From: Castor canadensis
Lineage: Eukaryota; Chordata; Mammalia; Rodentia; Castoridae
Direction of reading: 5' to 3'
Length of the DNA stretch: 64,000 nt
Assembly: GCF_047511655.1 (NCBI RefSeq)
Contig: NC_133386.1
Location: 173,311,146-173,375,145, forward strand
Part shown: in pieces, positions 23,551-35,639 of the stretch
How the letters are laid out: each line of letters starts with the position of its first letter
Position numbering within the stretch: position 1 is the stretch's first letter
Notes under the pieces: model-generated
The model's input: only the letters and a program-made list of their open reading frames with translations
The model's database searches: none
Told to the model about the DNA's origin: nothing
Position numbers and translations under genes: made by a program

Positions 23551-23617
23551 GTAGATAATTTCCTTACCTTAGAAGATTTGGACATAGAAGAAGAGATTAA
23601 TCCCCAGATGAACAAAG
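23551..23617 (+). CDS. IFTAP: IFTAP acidic-motif exon
   Basis: This 67-nt exon encodes VDNFLTLEDLDIEEEINPQ followed by MNK, plus the first base of the next codon. The acceptor is a long T-run ending TTTCTAG at 23550 and the donor is AAG|GTATGC. It starts in phase 0 and ends in phase 1; the split codon becomes GAT (Asp) when joined to the exon at 33866. The acidic, leucine-containing segment (LEDLD, EEE) is a conserved signature of IFTAP. The following intron is about 10.2 kb and contains a composite SINE, an L1M fragment, a hAT-like relic and a TAATTA-rich block. Confidence 0.92.
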
Positions 23618-24755
23618 GTATGCATTCTGGTTTTTTTTGTACTGCTTAACTGCTTTCTAGAAACTATAGACAGCCTTCTCTTTTTGGGGTATCCTTGCCT
23701 CCACCTCCCTGAAAAAGGAAAACTGAAATTGTAAACTTTCAAAAACAAAGATTTTATTGGATTGGTCAAAGTCTCTTGAAGATTGTAAGACCTTTGGTCT
23801 TAAGTGAAATAAAACTGTGCCCTCCCCTGATTTACCACAGGATTGATTCTTGAATCACTTTCTGACACAGAGCTATTATAAAGCATGTCCTTATTTCCTT
23901 GAAGTGCAATGTTATATATTGAGATTATTTTTGAGAGACACATAAGACATCAATAGTTCATAAAAATCATAAAATATTAGAAAGATCATATAAATAATAA
24001 AAAATCCAAATTTTTGCTTTAAAAATATGTCTGAAATATATAAACTATACACTTAAGATTAAAGATATATGGTAAATGTTTCTTCTGGGGCATTTTCCCA
24101 CATGGGCTGGACTGGAAGAGGCTTTCTGCTATCCATGGATGTTTGTATAGATTATGACTTTTTTATTTCCTGGTTAACATTTCTGTAAGCATAGGTAGCC
24201 TTTATTGTTCAGTGGACCTTTGAAATATGGTCAAAATTAGGGCTATTTGTCTTAAAAACAATTTTTTGTCATTTAAGAATATCTCAAAATCAATGTTAAA
24301 TTTTAGGGAGGGGGAGTTTCTTGGGAATTTGGTTCTTGATCTTTAACTGTTGTTTCCGGTCTTTAGGTAGTCATAAACACGAGTTGTTATGATTGTTGGG
24401 AGAGGATGGTTTATTTATAATCAGACAGGAGTTAAAGTGGCTGTATATAGTTGGTTTGGGGATGAAGACCATCTGTAAACTGATTGTATAAGCCCCTGCT
24501 CTGGCTTCTTTTGCTGCTTGAATTGGCAAGGCCTTGGTAATTAAAAGCAATTAACGTTTTTATTCTGCTTCCAAACATCACACTACTCCACTGAAGGGGT
24601 TTTTCTCAAACACTCTGTTAACCAGTAGACTTTGAAGATTTGAAAGTTCCTTATTTGATTTAAGTGAGATCAGAAATCTTGAAGAATCACATCTTCCAGT
24701 GAGGGTTCACTGATTTCATACCCTAGTGACTGAATTTTGTTAAGAGTAGTGTAGT

Positions 24756-25062
24756 GGGCTGAATGCAGTGGCTTATGCCTGTAATCTTAGTTACTCAGGA
24801 GTCGAAGATCAAGAATTCAGCCAAGGCAAAGTTTAGCAAGACCCCAGGTCTACCAACGATTGGGCATGGTGGCATGCACCTGTCATCCCAGCTGGGTCAG
24901 GACACACATATAGGAGGATCATGGTTCAGGCCTGCCTGGGCATAAAGCAAGATACTATTTCAAAAATAACCAATGCAAAAAAGGGCTGGCAGCATGGTTC
25001 AGTTGGTAGAGCATCTGCTTGGGAAGTGTGAGGCCCTGAGTCCAACTGCCAGTACTATGAGG
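24756..25062 (+). repeat. Composite SINE: two B1-like monomers plus an ID unit
   Basis: The first B1-like unit begins GGCTGAATGCAGTGGCTTAT. The second begins GGGCATGGTGGCATGCACCT (about 24862). A tRNA/ID-type unit follows from GGGCTGGCAGCATGG (about 24983) with its B-box region AGTCCAACTGCC. An A-rich linker joins the parts. This composite design is the strongest clue to a rodent, perhaps a castorimorph. Confidence 0.8.
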
Positions 25063-25069
25063 AAGGGGG

Positions 25070-27630
25070 AAGTGTAGGATAAGAGCTCCAATTGGATTAG
25101 AGGGAGAGCTATGGATTTTCCGGAAGCTATGTTTGTAGAGCAAGTACTCTGAGGGAAATTGGTGAGGGAACCTTGGTTAAAAAGTGCAGATTCTTAATGT
25201 CCTGTTGCCAGGAGAGTCTAATTCAGAAGTTCTTTGGTGGCATTTGAATTTTTAACCAATACCACAGCTGATTCTGATATAGTTAGTTTGTGGTTGACAC
25301 TAAAGACTAATGGCTCTAGTCTGCATTTAATACATTTACAATATAAAATCAATTTTATAGGAGAGTAGAAAAGTGCCTGTGTTAGGCATTTCTATGATTA
25401 TTTAAATCCTGCTACCAATGGGAAATTCTGTATACTGACAAAAGGAACATGGTCAACAAATCTGATTTTTCTTGTACCAATCTTTAAAATTGGCCTTTTA
25501 ACCTTTTCTATTTTCACATCATTTTCTTTAAACATTTTTCAAGTTGCATCTTAGTTATGAGATATATTCCTCTATTTAAAAATGAATAAAGATCACCCTA
25601 CTGTGATTTTTGCAGAAATCAGATAATAGGCAGTGTTGCATTTGTGTGTAAAAGGTTACTGAGGCTGAACCATTCTCAGTGGACTTGAATGAACTAGTCA
25701 AGACCTTCCCACAAGTAAAATGATGTGCAAACCCTTGGCTAACAATGGATCCAGGCTTTAGTGATTTATTCTAATTACAGAAAAGACCACTGGGGCTTCC
25801 AATTTTTATAATGCACAATCTGGGTCACTTGAAAGGAAAAAAGAAATTAAATGGTTTGTGCCAAGGTGAATTTTAGTTTGGGCCTAATTTGTATTACACT
25901 TCAGGAATGTGAGCAGAAGGCAAATATTTATATCAGATGGGAAATGTGACATTTTAAACAGGCAAGTTGCTTGTATAATTTTGGCAGCTGGGAGGTTTAC
26001 TGATTAGATTCTGTTGTTATTGTTTAAGCAACAGATTTGCCCAGGGCAACAAGGAAGTGGGTTGTGTATTGTTTTTCTACTATTGGTTTTATTTGTTCAC
26101 CTTATTCACGCTCATAAATATTCTGAAGATTCAGGAGCATGATTCTTTCCCAATATTTAGTTTATCATTTTGGCAGCCAAGGAGGAGAAAGTAGAGACAG
26201 TCTTCAGTGGAGCCAACCCCATGCAGTGGTATTTAATGGTTATTTGAGGGTAACATTTGCCAGGAAGTTTGATGCCCTATGTTTATTTGACATCAAGTTG
26301 TCACCTTTTCCTCCTTTGAATTTGAGGTAAGGTAGTTAACTTGGTGACTGTCATACCTCTACAAGATGTCTCAAACTGTTACCCAGCAAAATTATAATTT
26401 GGGATAGCTATTTGCTGCTAAGCTGAGGCCATTAGAGTAGGAAAAATCTTCTCTTCATTATTTTTTTTTTATCTCCTCAGTTGGCCCGCTCTCTGAGTGA
26501 AACTGGCTGAAGAGACTATTTTTTGAGGTCTACTTCTCAGAATTATACTGCCTTAGACAGGTCTCTTGGCCAGTAGGTGTACTTATGCTGTGGTTAATTG
26601 TGTTGAATGAGAGTGGGCACAACAATTGGCAGCCCTCTTTGATTTTCATCTTCAAGATCTTCAGTATTTCTAATCATTTTTAGTCGATAATGGGTGAGTG
26701 CTTATAAATGAGGGCATCAGTCACCTCTCTTTTTTTTTTAAATTAGTTTTGTGGTTATCTGAAACTGCAAGCAGCTTTAGGCATCCTGTAAATGGCCAGG
26801 GATTCTAACTAAACAAATATTTAACAACTGTGGCCAGTGCTGGGAATATAATGAAATTAAAAAAAAGAAGACCAGTTTCCTGGCTCACACAATTCATAAT
26901 TTGTTGGAAGAATCTTCAAGTATTAACTATATAGTCACAGATATGTCATTACAAATTATTCTAGATCTCATGAAAGCATAGAGAAGGGGAACCTAAATTT
27001 GTCTATGGGGCTAGAGAATGCTCTTTAAGGGCCTAAGACCTAGAAGATGAGCAAGAACTAATTAGATGAGGGGTTGGGGTGAGGGTGAGGGGCAGGTAGG
27101 AAAGTACAGAACAGAATAAGTAACGGTACCATATGTAAAAGTCCTGAACTAGGAGAAAATGGCACATTTCAATTTAATTATAATTTATACATCATATTAT
27201 TAATTCATGGCTCCACAAGCACTCAAAACATTAGAGGAAGAAAACAATCCTTGTTTACAATGGTCCTTTACTCCTCCTTCTCCAATTTTTATATCTGCAA
27301 ATGTATGCAACTATGAAGGACTAACTGGAAAACTATGTTAACCACAGTAACAAACCTATTGCAGTCCTTGTGATTGAATAAAGACACTTTCATCCTGTTC
27401 TTGAGAAGAGAAGAGAATTGGGAGGGTAATTCTGCCTTTTTGTAATCTCTCCAATGGGGGGAAAAGCTTTATCTAAAAAGGATGATTGGAAATAGAAACT
27501 AATGTAGATCAGCCCCTTTGTTTCTGCTTTGGGGTTTATGCTGTTTGGAAGTTATGTCTTCTGTGTCTGCACAACCTTTCTTACAGTAGACACACACATT
27601 AATTGGGGCTCAGGCCTTTCTGGTACAGTA
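25070..27630. other. Intronic sequence, no gene; weak L2-like piece
   Basis: Unique-looking and AT-rich. 26810-27150 contains words suggestive of a diverged reverse-strand L2. A polypurine-pyrimidine stretch (27065-27100) is G-rich. No exon recognised. Confidence 0.4.
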
Positions 27631-27639
27631 GTTTTCAAT

Positions 27640-27795
27640 CCTTTGGATACATTGGAATTTTCTGAGGAGCTTTTAAAAAAGTACTCATGCATGGTCCTAC
27701 TCTAGAGAGTCTGGTTTAGGGGACCAATGTGTGTCCTGGGCAACAGCAGTTCTGGAAAATCCCCAGGTAATTCTCATGCACGATTGCAGCTGAGG
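27640..27795. repeat. MER5A-like hAT MITE
   Basis: 'agtagttttcaatcctttgg', 'gaggagcttttaaaaaagta', 'ccccaggtaattctcatgca' and 'gcagctgaggaccatct' follow MER5A order, with imperfect terminal inverted repeats. Confidence 0.75.
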
Positions 27796-28261
27796 ACCAT
27801 CTTTAGTTGGAAAGTCTGGGGCTGTTTCTCTATGAGTCCCTACTCTAAGGGCTCTAAGGATGTGAAGTAGTTCTTATACCTGGTAGGGTGCCACCTGCAC
27901 AGACATTCTCCCAGGCGAATAGTATAACCTCAGTGCTTGGAAGGAAGGTCTGCTCAGTAGGAAGCCCAGTTGTAACTGTGGGACAAGCTCCACTTTCAAA
28001 TTCAGCTCTATCAGTTATAAAGCTCCTAATTGTATTCCCATTTTTCTGACTCCTGTATTCAATTCTTATTTATTTTTGTATTTGGATAATAGAGGAATAT
28101 GATTTACTATTCCTGTCAAATGCCCTGTCCATGAAGTAAGTCTTCCCTGATCTGTTCCTTCTCTTTGGATAGGCAGTAATTTTCATCTTCTGGACTTCCA
28201 CTTTCACTTATTCTGCATTTTTCCCTTGTAAGTAGTAGTCTCTTGTATATATGTGTATGTA

Positions 28262-28270
<9 letters not shown>

Positions 28271-28318
<48 letters not shown>
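28271..28318. repeat. (TA)n microsatellite
   Basis: About 24 TA units preceded by interrupted TATGTGTATG repeats. Confidence 0.95.
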
Positions 28319-28321
<3 letters not shown>

Positions 28322-28329
28322 TTTATGTA

Positions 28330-29230
28330 AACATACATACCTGGCTTTAATTGGAGTGCATTAGTCCACTTACATTAAATGTACTGAAATTATTTGACTT
28401 TAAATCTGTTTATCTTGCTATTTTGTTTCCTACCTTTCCTGCCCATTCCATGTTCTTTTTTTCACTCACATTTCTTGCATATTTTGGATTAATCAAATAT
28501 TATTTTATTAAGCCCTATTTTAATAGGTTTGCAACTATTGTCTTTCAGCATTTTAAACATACTATTTTCTAGTGCTTATTGTTGAAAGATGTTAAAAATT
28601 ACATATCTGTCTGCTTGCTGTCTTATGAAGATAATATGTTTTCTCCTTCATTTGGCTGCTTCTAAGATTGTCTTCTTTTTTTTCCCAGTAATTTCACTAT
28701 GATGTGCTTTGGTGGTGTTTTGTTTGCCTTTATTTTGCTTAGGTTTTGTGGAGATTCTTGTGCTTGGAAATTCTCAGTACCTGTGTTCATATATTTTCAC
28801 TAAACCCCTTTATGTCTCTTTTGCTCTTTTCTATATTTTCTGTCCTTTGTAAATTTCCTTTCTTGCTTCAGTATGAATATTTTCTATTATATTCTAGCCC
28901 ATTAATCCTTTCTTGACTTATATCTAATTTTCTATAAAAATCATCACTATTTCAATTATTGTAGCTTTAAAAGAAAGCTGGAGTATTTATTTTTATAGAT
29001 TTCAGTTTTCTGAAAATGTTCCATTTTTGTATTGTAGTTTTGAACACATTTATCAGTTATTTTAAAGTTCGTGTCTCGTAACTTCAATACTTGAAATCTC
29101 CTGTGGGTCCATTTATATTTTCAAATTCCTCTTTTGATTTGTCTTTGTACACTTAGTAATTTTTTCTTGACTACTGAATATTGTGTGTGGAAAATTGTAT
29201 AGGCTCCTAATGATGTGATCCTCTAGAGCT
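28330..29230 (-). mobile_element. L1M-type 3' UTR, reverse strand
   Basis: 'cagtaatttcactatgatgt', 'gtgctttggtggtgttttg', 'ggttttgtggagattcttgt' and 'ttctcagtacctgtgttcat' resemble the reverse complement of long L1M 3' UTRs. It is T-rich throughout and non-coding here. Confidence 0.6.
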
Positions 29231-29645
29231 TTTCTTCAACATTTTGCTGGCGATTAAGAGTAGAAATAGATCACCTTGAGCCAATCTAAGATTGAGATGA
29301 TTTAGGACTGGATTTTCAACTTCATGAGAGCTGGTCTGCATCTATTTCTTGCTTACTCTTAGGGTATATGCCATCAAGGTAAATCTTAGCCTTCCTTCTT
29401 GTCTGCTTGCAAACTAGTAAATGCTGCAAGTTGAAAATCAGCTTAGACTCGTAGGTTCACTTCTGAGTGACGTCCTTCTCTTTCAGTATGTTGGCTCTTC
29501 ATGTTTTGGCTGCCTTGGTAGAACTCCATTGCCTCTAAATTGTTGACTTTTATAATTTATCCAGCTTTTCTAATTGTTCTTGGTGAGAGGGCTGGACTGA
29601 TGTTAAGCTAGACCAGTGGACCCTTGAGGATGTAGTCTGGAAATT

Positions 29646-29736
29646 CTTTTTTTTTCCTTACCTATACTGGGGTTTGAACTCAGGGCCTCACACTTGTGAG
29701 GAAGGCATTCTATCTCTTCAGCCACTCCACCAGTCC
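29646..29736 (-). repeat. ID/tRNA-type SINE
   Basis: T-run, then ACTGGGGTTTGAACTCAGGG, then 'cttcagccactccaccagtcc'. A full ID unit in reverse. Confidence 0.85.
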
Positions 29737-29764
29737 AAGTCTGGGAACTCTTGAGAATCCCTGA

Positions 29765-30805
29765 GGTCTGAAGGCAAGTTTGTTGATATTTTTACTGATG
29801 CTGCAAAAGCAGTGATGGGGAAGATGCTGGTACCCTAGTGTGAATCAAGGCAGTGGCACCAAACTGCTGGCAGCCATAACCTTCATTCTCATAGATGTAT
29901 AATCAAAACAGATGCAAGTTTCCATTGAAACTGTCTTCTATGAAGTAGTAATAATTGTTCATTTTACTAATTCTTGATACTTGACTGTACCTTTTTTAAT
30001 AATTTGTGTGCTGAAATATCACGTAACCATAAAACACTTCTGCTGTATGTGGAAATGCAATGGTTTCTTGTGGAAAAATACTTGGATGACAGGTGAACTG
30101 AACTTGTTTTTCTCTTTCATGGATCACCATTTCTTCTTGAAAGATTGATTGATAGACAAACCATAGTTCTCAAAAATGAATGAAGTGAGCTGTCTCTTCA
30201 AGACAAACAACTGATAGTGTTCATTGCCAATGATAAAACTGGCAGTAGATCAAGGGAAAATTAGATTTTTAGAAAACTTCTATCCAATACTGTGAGTATG
30301 ATAATTTTTCAATATTTGAAGGCTTTTCCACTAAAATTGGTGATCTTAACTAATGTGATTTTTATTCTGCATAATGAAATATGTACACATTTGGAAGAGC
30401 TACATAACACTGTGAATCAATATTTTCCAAATAAACAATTCATGATGTTACAGAATTATGCTTTGAGGAAATATTCACTCAAGTTGCAAGATAGGCCAAC
30501 AGATTTTAATGTAACAGTGGTACAGTGACACAGTGGTATGGTTTCTGATCATTCATTGAAACTGACCTTTAAAAAACTATCGTTTGTCAGACTCTGGTGT
30601 AGTGTCAAAGAAGAATATTCACGATCACATGAAAAGACTCAAAGTAATTCTCCCTTTTCCAGCTATTTTTCTGGAGACTGGATTTTTTTCATTTTCTTTA
30701 ACTGAAACAGCATATTTCAAAAATTGAATGTAGAAATACAGAATCCAACTTTTTCCTATTAAGCCAGACATGCAAACAGATTTGAAAACATGTAAAACAG
30801 TACTT
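29765..30805 (+). pseudogene. Decayed hAT-transposase / ZBED-FAM200-like coding relic
   Basis: Conceptual translation, interrupted by many stops and several frameshifts, follows a hAT-derived host-gene protein of the ZBED5/FAM200/SCAND3 type. Recognisable blocks in order are FVDIFTDAAKAVMGKML (about 29779), LLYVEMQWFLVEKYLDD (about 30040), SELSLQDKQLIVFIANDKTG (about 30184), ICTHLEELHNTVNQYFPNKQ (about 30382), LKLTFKKLSF..LWCSVKEEY (about 30556) and VILPFPAIFLETGFFSFSLT (about 30640), the last resembling the C-terminal hAT dimerisation region. It has no intact frame; the longest open piece is 78 codons. It could be a processed retrocopy of a host gene or an old transposon. I saw no clear poly-A tail or target-site duplication. 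Confidence 0.7.
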
Positions 30806-32760
30806 CTCTTCTCACTGTTATCTTTTTTGACTATAGAAGCCCAAAATTTTGGCCACTTTATATGGTAACAGATTGTTTAATGTTTTGAATATACCAGGCA
30901 AATAAATATTCTTATAGTCTAAATTGTCAGGTGTCAGGGAGATTGTTCACTTTTTAATCTATTAGATTACATGGGTCTAGCCTTTGATTTGCTGATCATT
31001 TGATTAGAAAGACAAATGACATTTACAAATATTAGACATTCTTAACATGTGGGTAAGACAGGAGAGATTAAAGTCTTTCAACCAGCCTTGTCATTCAATC
31101 TTAGATTCATTTTTGGAAGTTGCCCTGTCTCTACAATGCATATCAACCAACATAGTTAAGACACATTTAGTTAAATAAATGTGTTAAATAACACATTTAG
31201 TTAAGATTTTAAAAAAGGCCTTTGGTTATTTTACAAATAATAAACATGATCAGATGATTAAGTATCTTAGTTTTAGAAAGTTTTACAAGACACTTCAGAA
31301 ATTCCATTTCCCACCACCGATGAATACAATATTTTTTTTCTTGAGAGCATATGGGTGTGTACATAAATTATATAACCATGATTATAAAATGGCTAAAAGA
31401 TAGCAGTAGTTTTCTTTCTAACATACATCCTACCAGGATTATAAATCTGTCATATTTAGAGTTAAAGTCATTCACTTTTGTTCTTGGTTATTGTGTGATT
31501 GATTTTATATGTGAAAGACATATCCTTGTATAACTTTAGTTTTTGAGTATAAAGACTACAATTATTTTACATCATGCACAGTGTCTTACTGGCAGGTAGA
31601 CTCTCCATACTTGCTGTTCAGTTTAAAAGTGGTGATATAGGAAATTCATTTCCTGTCTCCAAGTATTGGTTGAGAGCTCATCATGTTGTGTTAGGCCCCA
31701 GTGGCTATGCATTGGTGCCTTTTGTCCTCATACTGAAAAACAGATGACAAGAATTTAAGATGCGAAGAGTCCAAGTCTTTTTGTTTTGAAAGAATTGTTT
31801 CAATGGCAGTAGAATTATTGTGAAAGAACCTATTTTTCGTTGAAAATCCTACCTTCTTTGCAAATAGATAAATGAAGTAGAGTTTCAGTAAAGGAACTGC
31901 TGATTTGTCCTCCTTGCTGCACAATTTGTCGGTCAGAACAATGATCTTAAATAGCCCTAAAACAGAATTGATTTTGATTTCACATTTGAACCAGTGTTTG
32001 CACTGTCATTCAGTGGGTCTGGTAGATATGGGTTTTCACATTGAGAGGCCTAAACCTTTACTTTATTACCTTGTTTTTGGCAGGCCCTAGCAGCTGAGTT
32101 CTAGGCAGTTACATGAGGGAGCTCAGTTAGAGAAGTTGGCTTTGAACTCATAAATAGGTATATTATGCCTTATTGGGTTCAAACATGTTACTTCTCTGGG
32201 CATAAAATGTTTGCAAAGTCTACTTAATCCTGCCCAACCATGCTAATGTGTTACGTAGTTACACTTCCTGGCCTTGAGTTTGGGTGTGTAATCTGAACAA
32301 GTTAAAACATGTAATGGGGAGGAGAAATGGAGAGGGCACTTGGGGTGAAGAAGATTAAAGTATATTACTTATACACATATGGAGGTAGCATAAAAAACTC
32401 CACCAAATATTGTTTTTAAAAGGTAGGGAGGAGAGAATATAAAAGAGGGGATGAACTTGCTCAAAATATACTGCATACATATATGGAATTTTCACATGAA
32501 CTCCTTGTACTACTAATAAATTCTAAGTAAAAATAAATAAAACATGTAATGAAAATACTTAGTTGAAAGAGCTCATGATGTGTCATTGTGGGCTAAGATA
32601 AGGACTCTCTGGATAGACTCCCTTCTGTGGGATCTTGAATAAATGAGGGTGTTCTCAGTACTTAGTGCTCGTTGTCTGTGACACAGGAAATATTAGAAAT
32701 GTTGGGAGGATGCTTTGTGCTGATGCTCATAAGATGCTGTGCATGTAAATGTTGGCTGTT
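30806..32760. other. Intronic sequence with L1-like tail
   Basis: Mostly unique and AT-rich. 32290-32540 (GGGGAGGAGAAATGGAGAGG ... 'gaactccttgtactactaat' then A-rich) resembles an older L1-type 3' end. A small direct repeat (ACACATTTAGTTAA at about 31160 and 31189) flanks its own partial inverted copy. Confidence 0.4.
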
Positions 32761-32769
32761 ATGGTTTTT

Positions 32770-33200
32770 CTTTATGCTAATTAATGAGGTCACATTCTAA
32801 GAGCTCAATAACTGATCATAGCAGAACCTTCTTCACATTTCCCTACCACTCAGTTTTCAGGCTGTCTGACTATGTTCCCTGTTGCTGGAATCTTAACAAC
32901 ATAAAAAAAAATGATTTTTTTATCTACAGTGGTGAGCCATGCATTTCAAAAAGTTTCAGCTTTTGAATATCAATACCTGCTCAGTTATCTCCCTATATGT
33001 GCTGCCATTGGCAACAGCCCAGGTATGCCTGTTGCTAATTAATCACTTCCACTGAGAACTTAATTAGTGGCTTAATTAGGATCATCCTTGAGTAGCAGAC
33101 AGCATCATCCACAGCCAGCTGCAAATTATTGGCCAGCTCCAGCAAGTCCTTCTGGTCCCATGGAAACTTAGACTGAAGAGGAAACCTCTTGTGCTTCTAT
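32770..33200. promoter_or_regulatory. TAATTA-rich candidate enhancer block
   Basis: Four TAATTA-type homeodomain sites lie within about 300 bp: TAATTAAT (32778-32785), TAATTAAT (33036-33043), TTAATTAG (33060-33067) and TTAATTAG (33072-33079). The surrounding sequence (33000-33200) is mid-GC, unlike repeats, with CAGCTG-type E-boxes ('ccagctgcaaattattggcc'). Conservation is unknown; this is inference from motifs. Confidence 0.25.
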
Positions 33201-33865
33201 TTGTCTTCTTTAAAGAAGGCTGTGGAAAGATCACTGGTTGTCTGTGATGCCTCATTAACTGTCACACATGTGAAAATAAGGGAACATACCACTTATATTG
33301 AATCAGAAAACCAAGATTAGTTATTAAATTTATGTGATTGTGCTAAATGAGCAGGAAACATGTTACTGTTTGCAAGTGTTGATAATGAGACCATGTATTC
33401 TGAATGACAGCATATTTCATTTTTCTACTGAAAGTTAAAGTACTTTCCTTCTGGCATTGTTGTTTTATAATATATGTGTTTTTGAAATATAGCTACATTG
33501 CTTCAAAATGAAATCAGTACTCCATTTTCTTTCTCTTCACTCCCTTAGGAAAATAAGGCAAAATTAGCATCTTTCTGCCTTATTGTCCTGTTAGAAGTAG
33601 AAATTGGGGTAGGAGTGAGAGCCATAATCAAGTTACTTCAAAAACAACATTTCTTCGAGTTCTTTGGATGGACTGGAATTTGCAATAATAAGATAAAAAT
33701 AAAATTCCGTCTTTTAGAAGAGGGAATCCTTTGAGTCAAGTTCCCAAATGAGGACAGGCATTATGAGATGGACCTACTTTGCACATTTGCCTCATTTTCT
33801 TAATGATTGTAGGTAAATTGTGAAGTTGGAAAAGCGATCTATTCAAATATTTTTGTCATCAACAG

Positions 33866-34005
33866 ATTTGCTGCTGCTTCCGGGACAAGTGGAACAGGAT
33901 GTAACCACCAGTGTTCCTTCTTATATTCCTTCTGTGGACCAGCCTCTCCCCACTGAAGTAAAGCCAAATCCCACTGTAAAAAGGGCAGATAAGCAGACAG
34001 AAGAG
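33866..34005 (+). CDS. IFTAP: IFTAP exon with LLLLPG and proline-rich segment
   Basis: The 140-nt exon opens with AT, completing the Asp codon from the previous exon, then encodes [20 protein letters not shown], a proline-rich stretch ([15 protein letters not shown]) and [10 protein letters not shown]. The acceptor is TCATCAACAG (ends 33865). The donor is GAG|GTACTC, a weak match to GTRAGT. It ends in phase 0. If the donor is not used, translation reads 11 more codons and stops at TAG 34039-34041, giving a plausible truncated retained-intron isoform. The segment is hydrophilic apart from the LLLL cluster and has no recognised enzyme domain. Confidence 0.93.
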
Positions 34006-34374
34006 GTACTCCCCAGCAAATTCAGTCTTGACAGTTCCTAGATTTTGTAGTTTATCCTTTCAGAGAAGTGCTACTATTCCTTTGTGCTCTCGTATTCTTC
34101 CTTAGATTTGGGAAAATTTAGGATTTAAGTTGTTTAATTGGTCCCTTTCACCTCCATCTGTCTGTAATGCACATATATCTTTTTAAACATAAAAAGCATT
34201 ATGTTTATATATGGAAACTACTTTTGCTTTCTGATATATGCCACATTATAGAATAATACTTCTTAGAGACTACACACAATAGATAGAATGGACAGTTTTC
34301 CTAGCTCTTTTAGTCTGGGCTGGCTATGAATCTTCTTCTTATCATTTCTAAGGTCCTATAAACCTTTTGTATTA

Positions 34375-34745
34375 AATTAAAGTAATACCAGACTGCTGAA
34401 GCAGAGAACTACAATAATAATTCCATGGCTGAAAGTAGGTAGTTTATTTCTCTTATTTAAGAGTCAGTGGAGAGTTCTTACAGTGAGCAGATCCATTCTC
34501 TAGAGTCATCAGAGACCAAAGGCTCCTTCTCTCTGAATGTCTTCTAACCCTTGGGACATCGTCCTCTTCTGCATGTTCCAACTTAGGTCACCATCATACC
34601 TGGAAGGGTAGAAAATGGAGCATGAGGGCAGCATGCCACTGCAGGGATTAGAACTCAGTATCCTTCATTGCTGCTAACATCCCATTCGCAACCACTTATT
34701 AATGCGCTCATGTCTAGCCACAGTGCAGGGGAGAAAGGAATCCCT
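34375..34745 (-). repeat. Ancient interspersed repeat, reverse strand
   Basis: 'gtaggtagtttatttctctt', 'atccattctctagagtcatc', 'aaaggctccttctctctgaa' and 'gcatgttccaacttaggtca' match a common reverse-strand mammalian repeat layout. I cannot name the family. Confidence 0.45.
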
Positions 34746-35240
34746 GCTTCACCTTTACTCTCCTAAATGTACAACTTGAAAGTCATTTTACTATCATTTT
34801 GCTGTTCTTCTACATACACCAAGAGAGGATACTGGTGGTGCTGGAAAGACTTTTCTCACCCTCCATATTCTAAAATAAAGGGGGATCAGGCACAAGAAGT
34901 TGTTAAGGCTCTTTATTATTGGTTTCTAATAAAATCCCAAGGTTTCTCTTAGTTTAATCATTCAGGTACTAATCTTGTCACTGGAAGATATTCTGCTGTA
35001 GAGTCAGCCATTCAATTAGAAATAATTCATATATTTAAATTCTAAATTGCCATGTTCCTTTAGTACCTTTGTTCACTATCCAGGAGGCTTGCAGGTTTAT
35101 AGTAAATCTTAAGTTGGTTACCAGGACAGCTACGTTCCAATATGATTTTTGAATTGTAGATTGCATACTCAAGTGTAAGAAGCTAAAAATTTTAAGGCAA
35201 TTCCTAGCAAGAATCAGTTTCTTTTAAAGAGTTGTTTATG

Positions 35241-35331
35241 TTTTTTTTTTTTTCTATGTGGGCCTGAGATTTGAACTTGGGGCTTCATGCTTGCAAAGCA
35301 GTGACTCTACTGCTTGAGCCATGTCTCCAGT
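35241..35331 (-). repeat. ID/tRNA-type SINE
   Basis: T-run of 13, then GATTTGAACTTGGGGCTTCA and GCTTGAGCCATGTCTCCAG. Confidence 0.85.
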
Positions 35332-35639
35332 ACTTGTTCACATTTTCTTGACTTCAATTGTGACCATACAAGTCATTGGACTAGTCACTGGACATGACAT
35401 CTAGTACCTTTTTAGAAATATAATTCCATTTCAGTACAATTATAGAATACACGTGTCCTAGGACAGCAAGAGAAATTGTTGTAAAGTGGTGTCAGTTAAT
35501 GGGTTAAAAAAAGCTGAATGATTTCTGGGAATCTCCTTAACAGTAAGTGAAACACAAGTTAAAACTGTGTGTAGGATTGCATTTTAAAAAGAATATAAAT
35601 ATCTAAGGAAAGTGTGAAGGAGGCTGAATGTAGTGGAAA

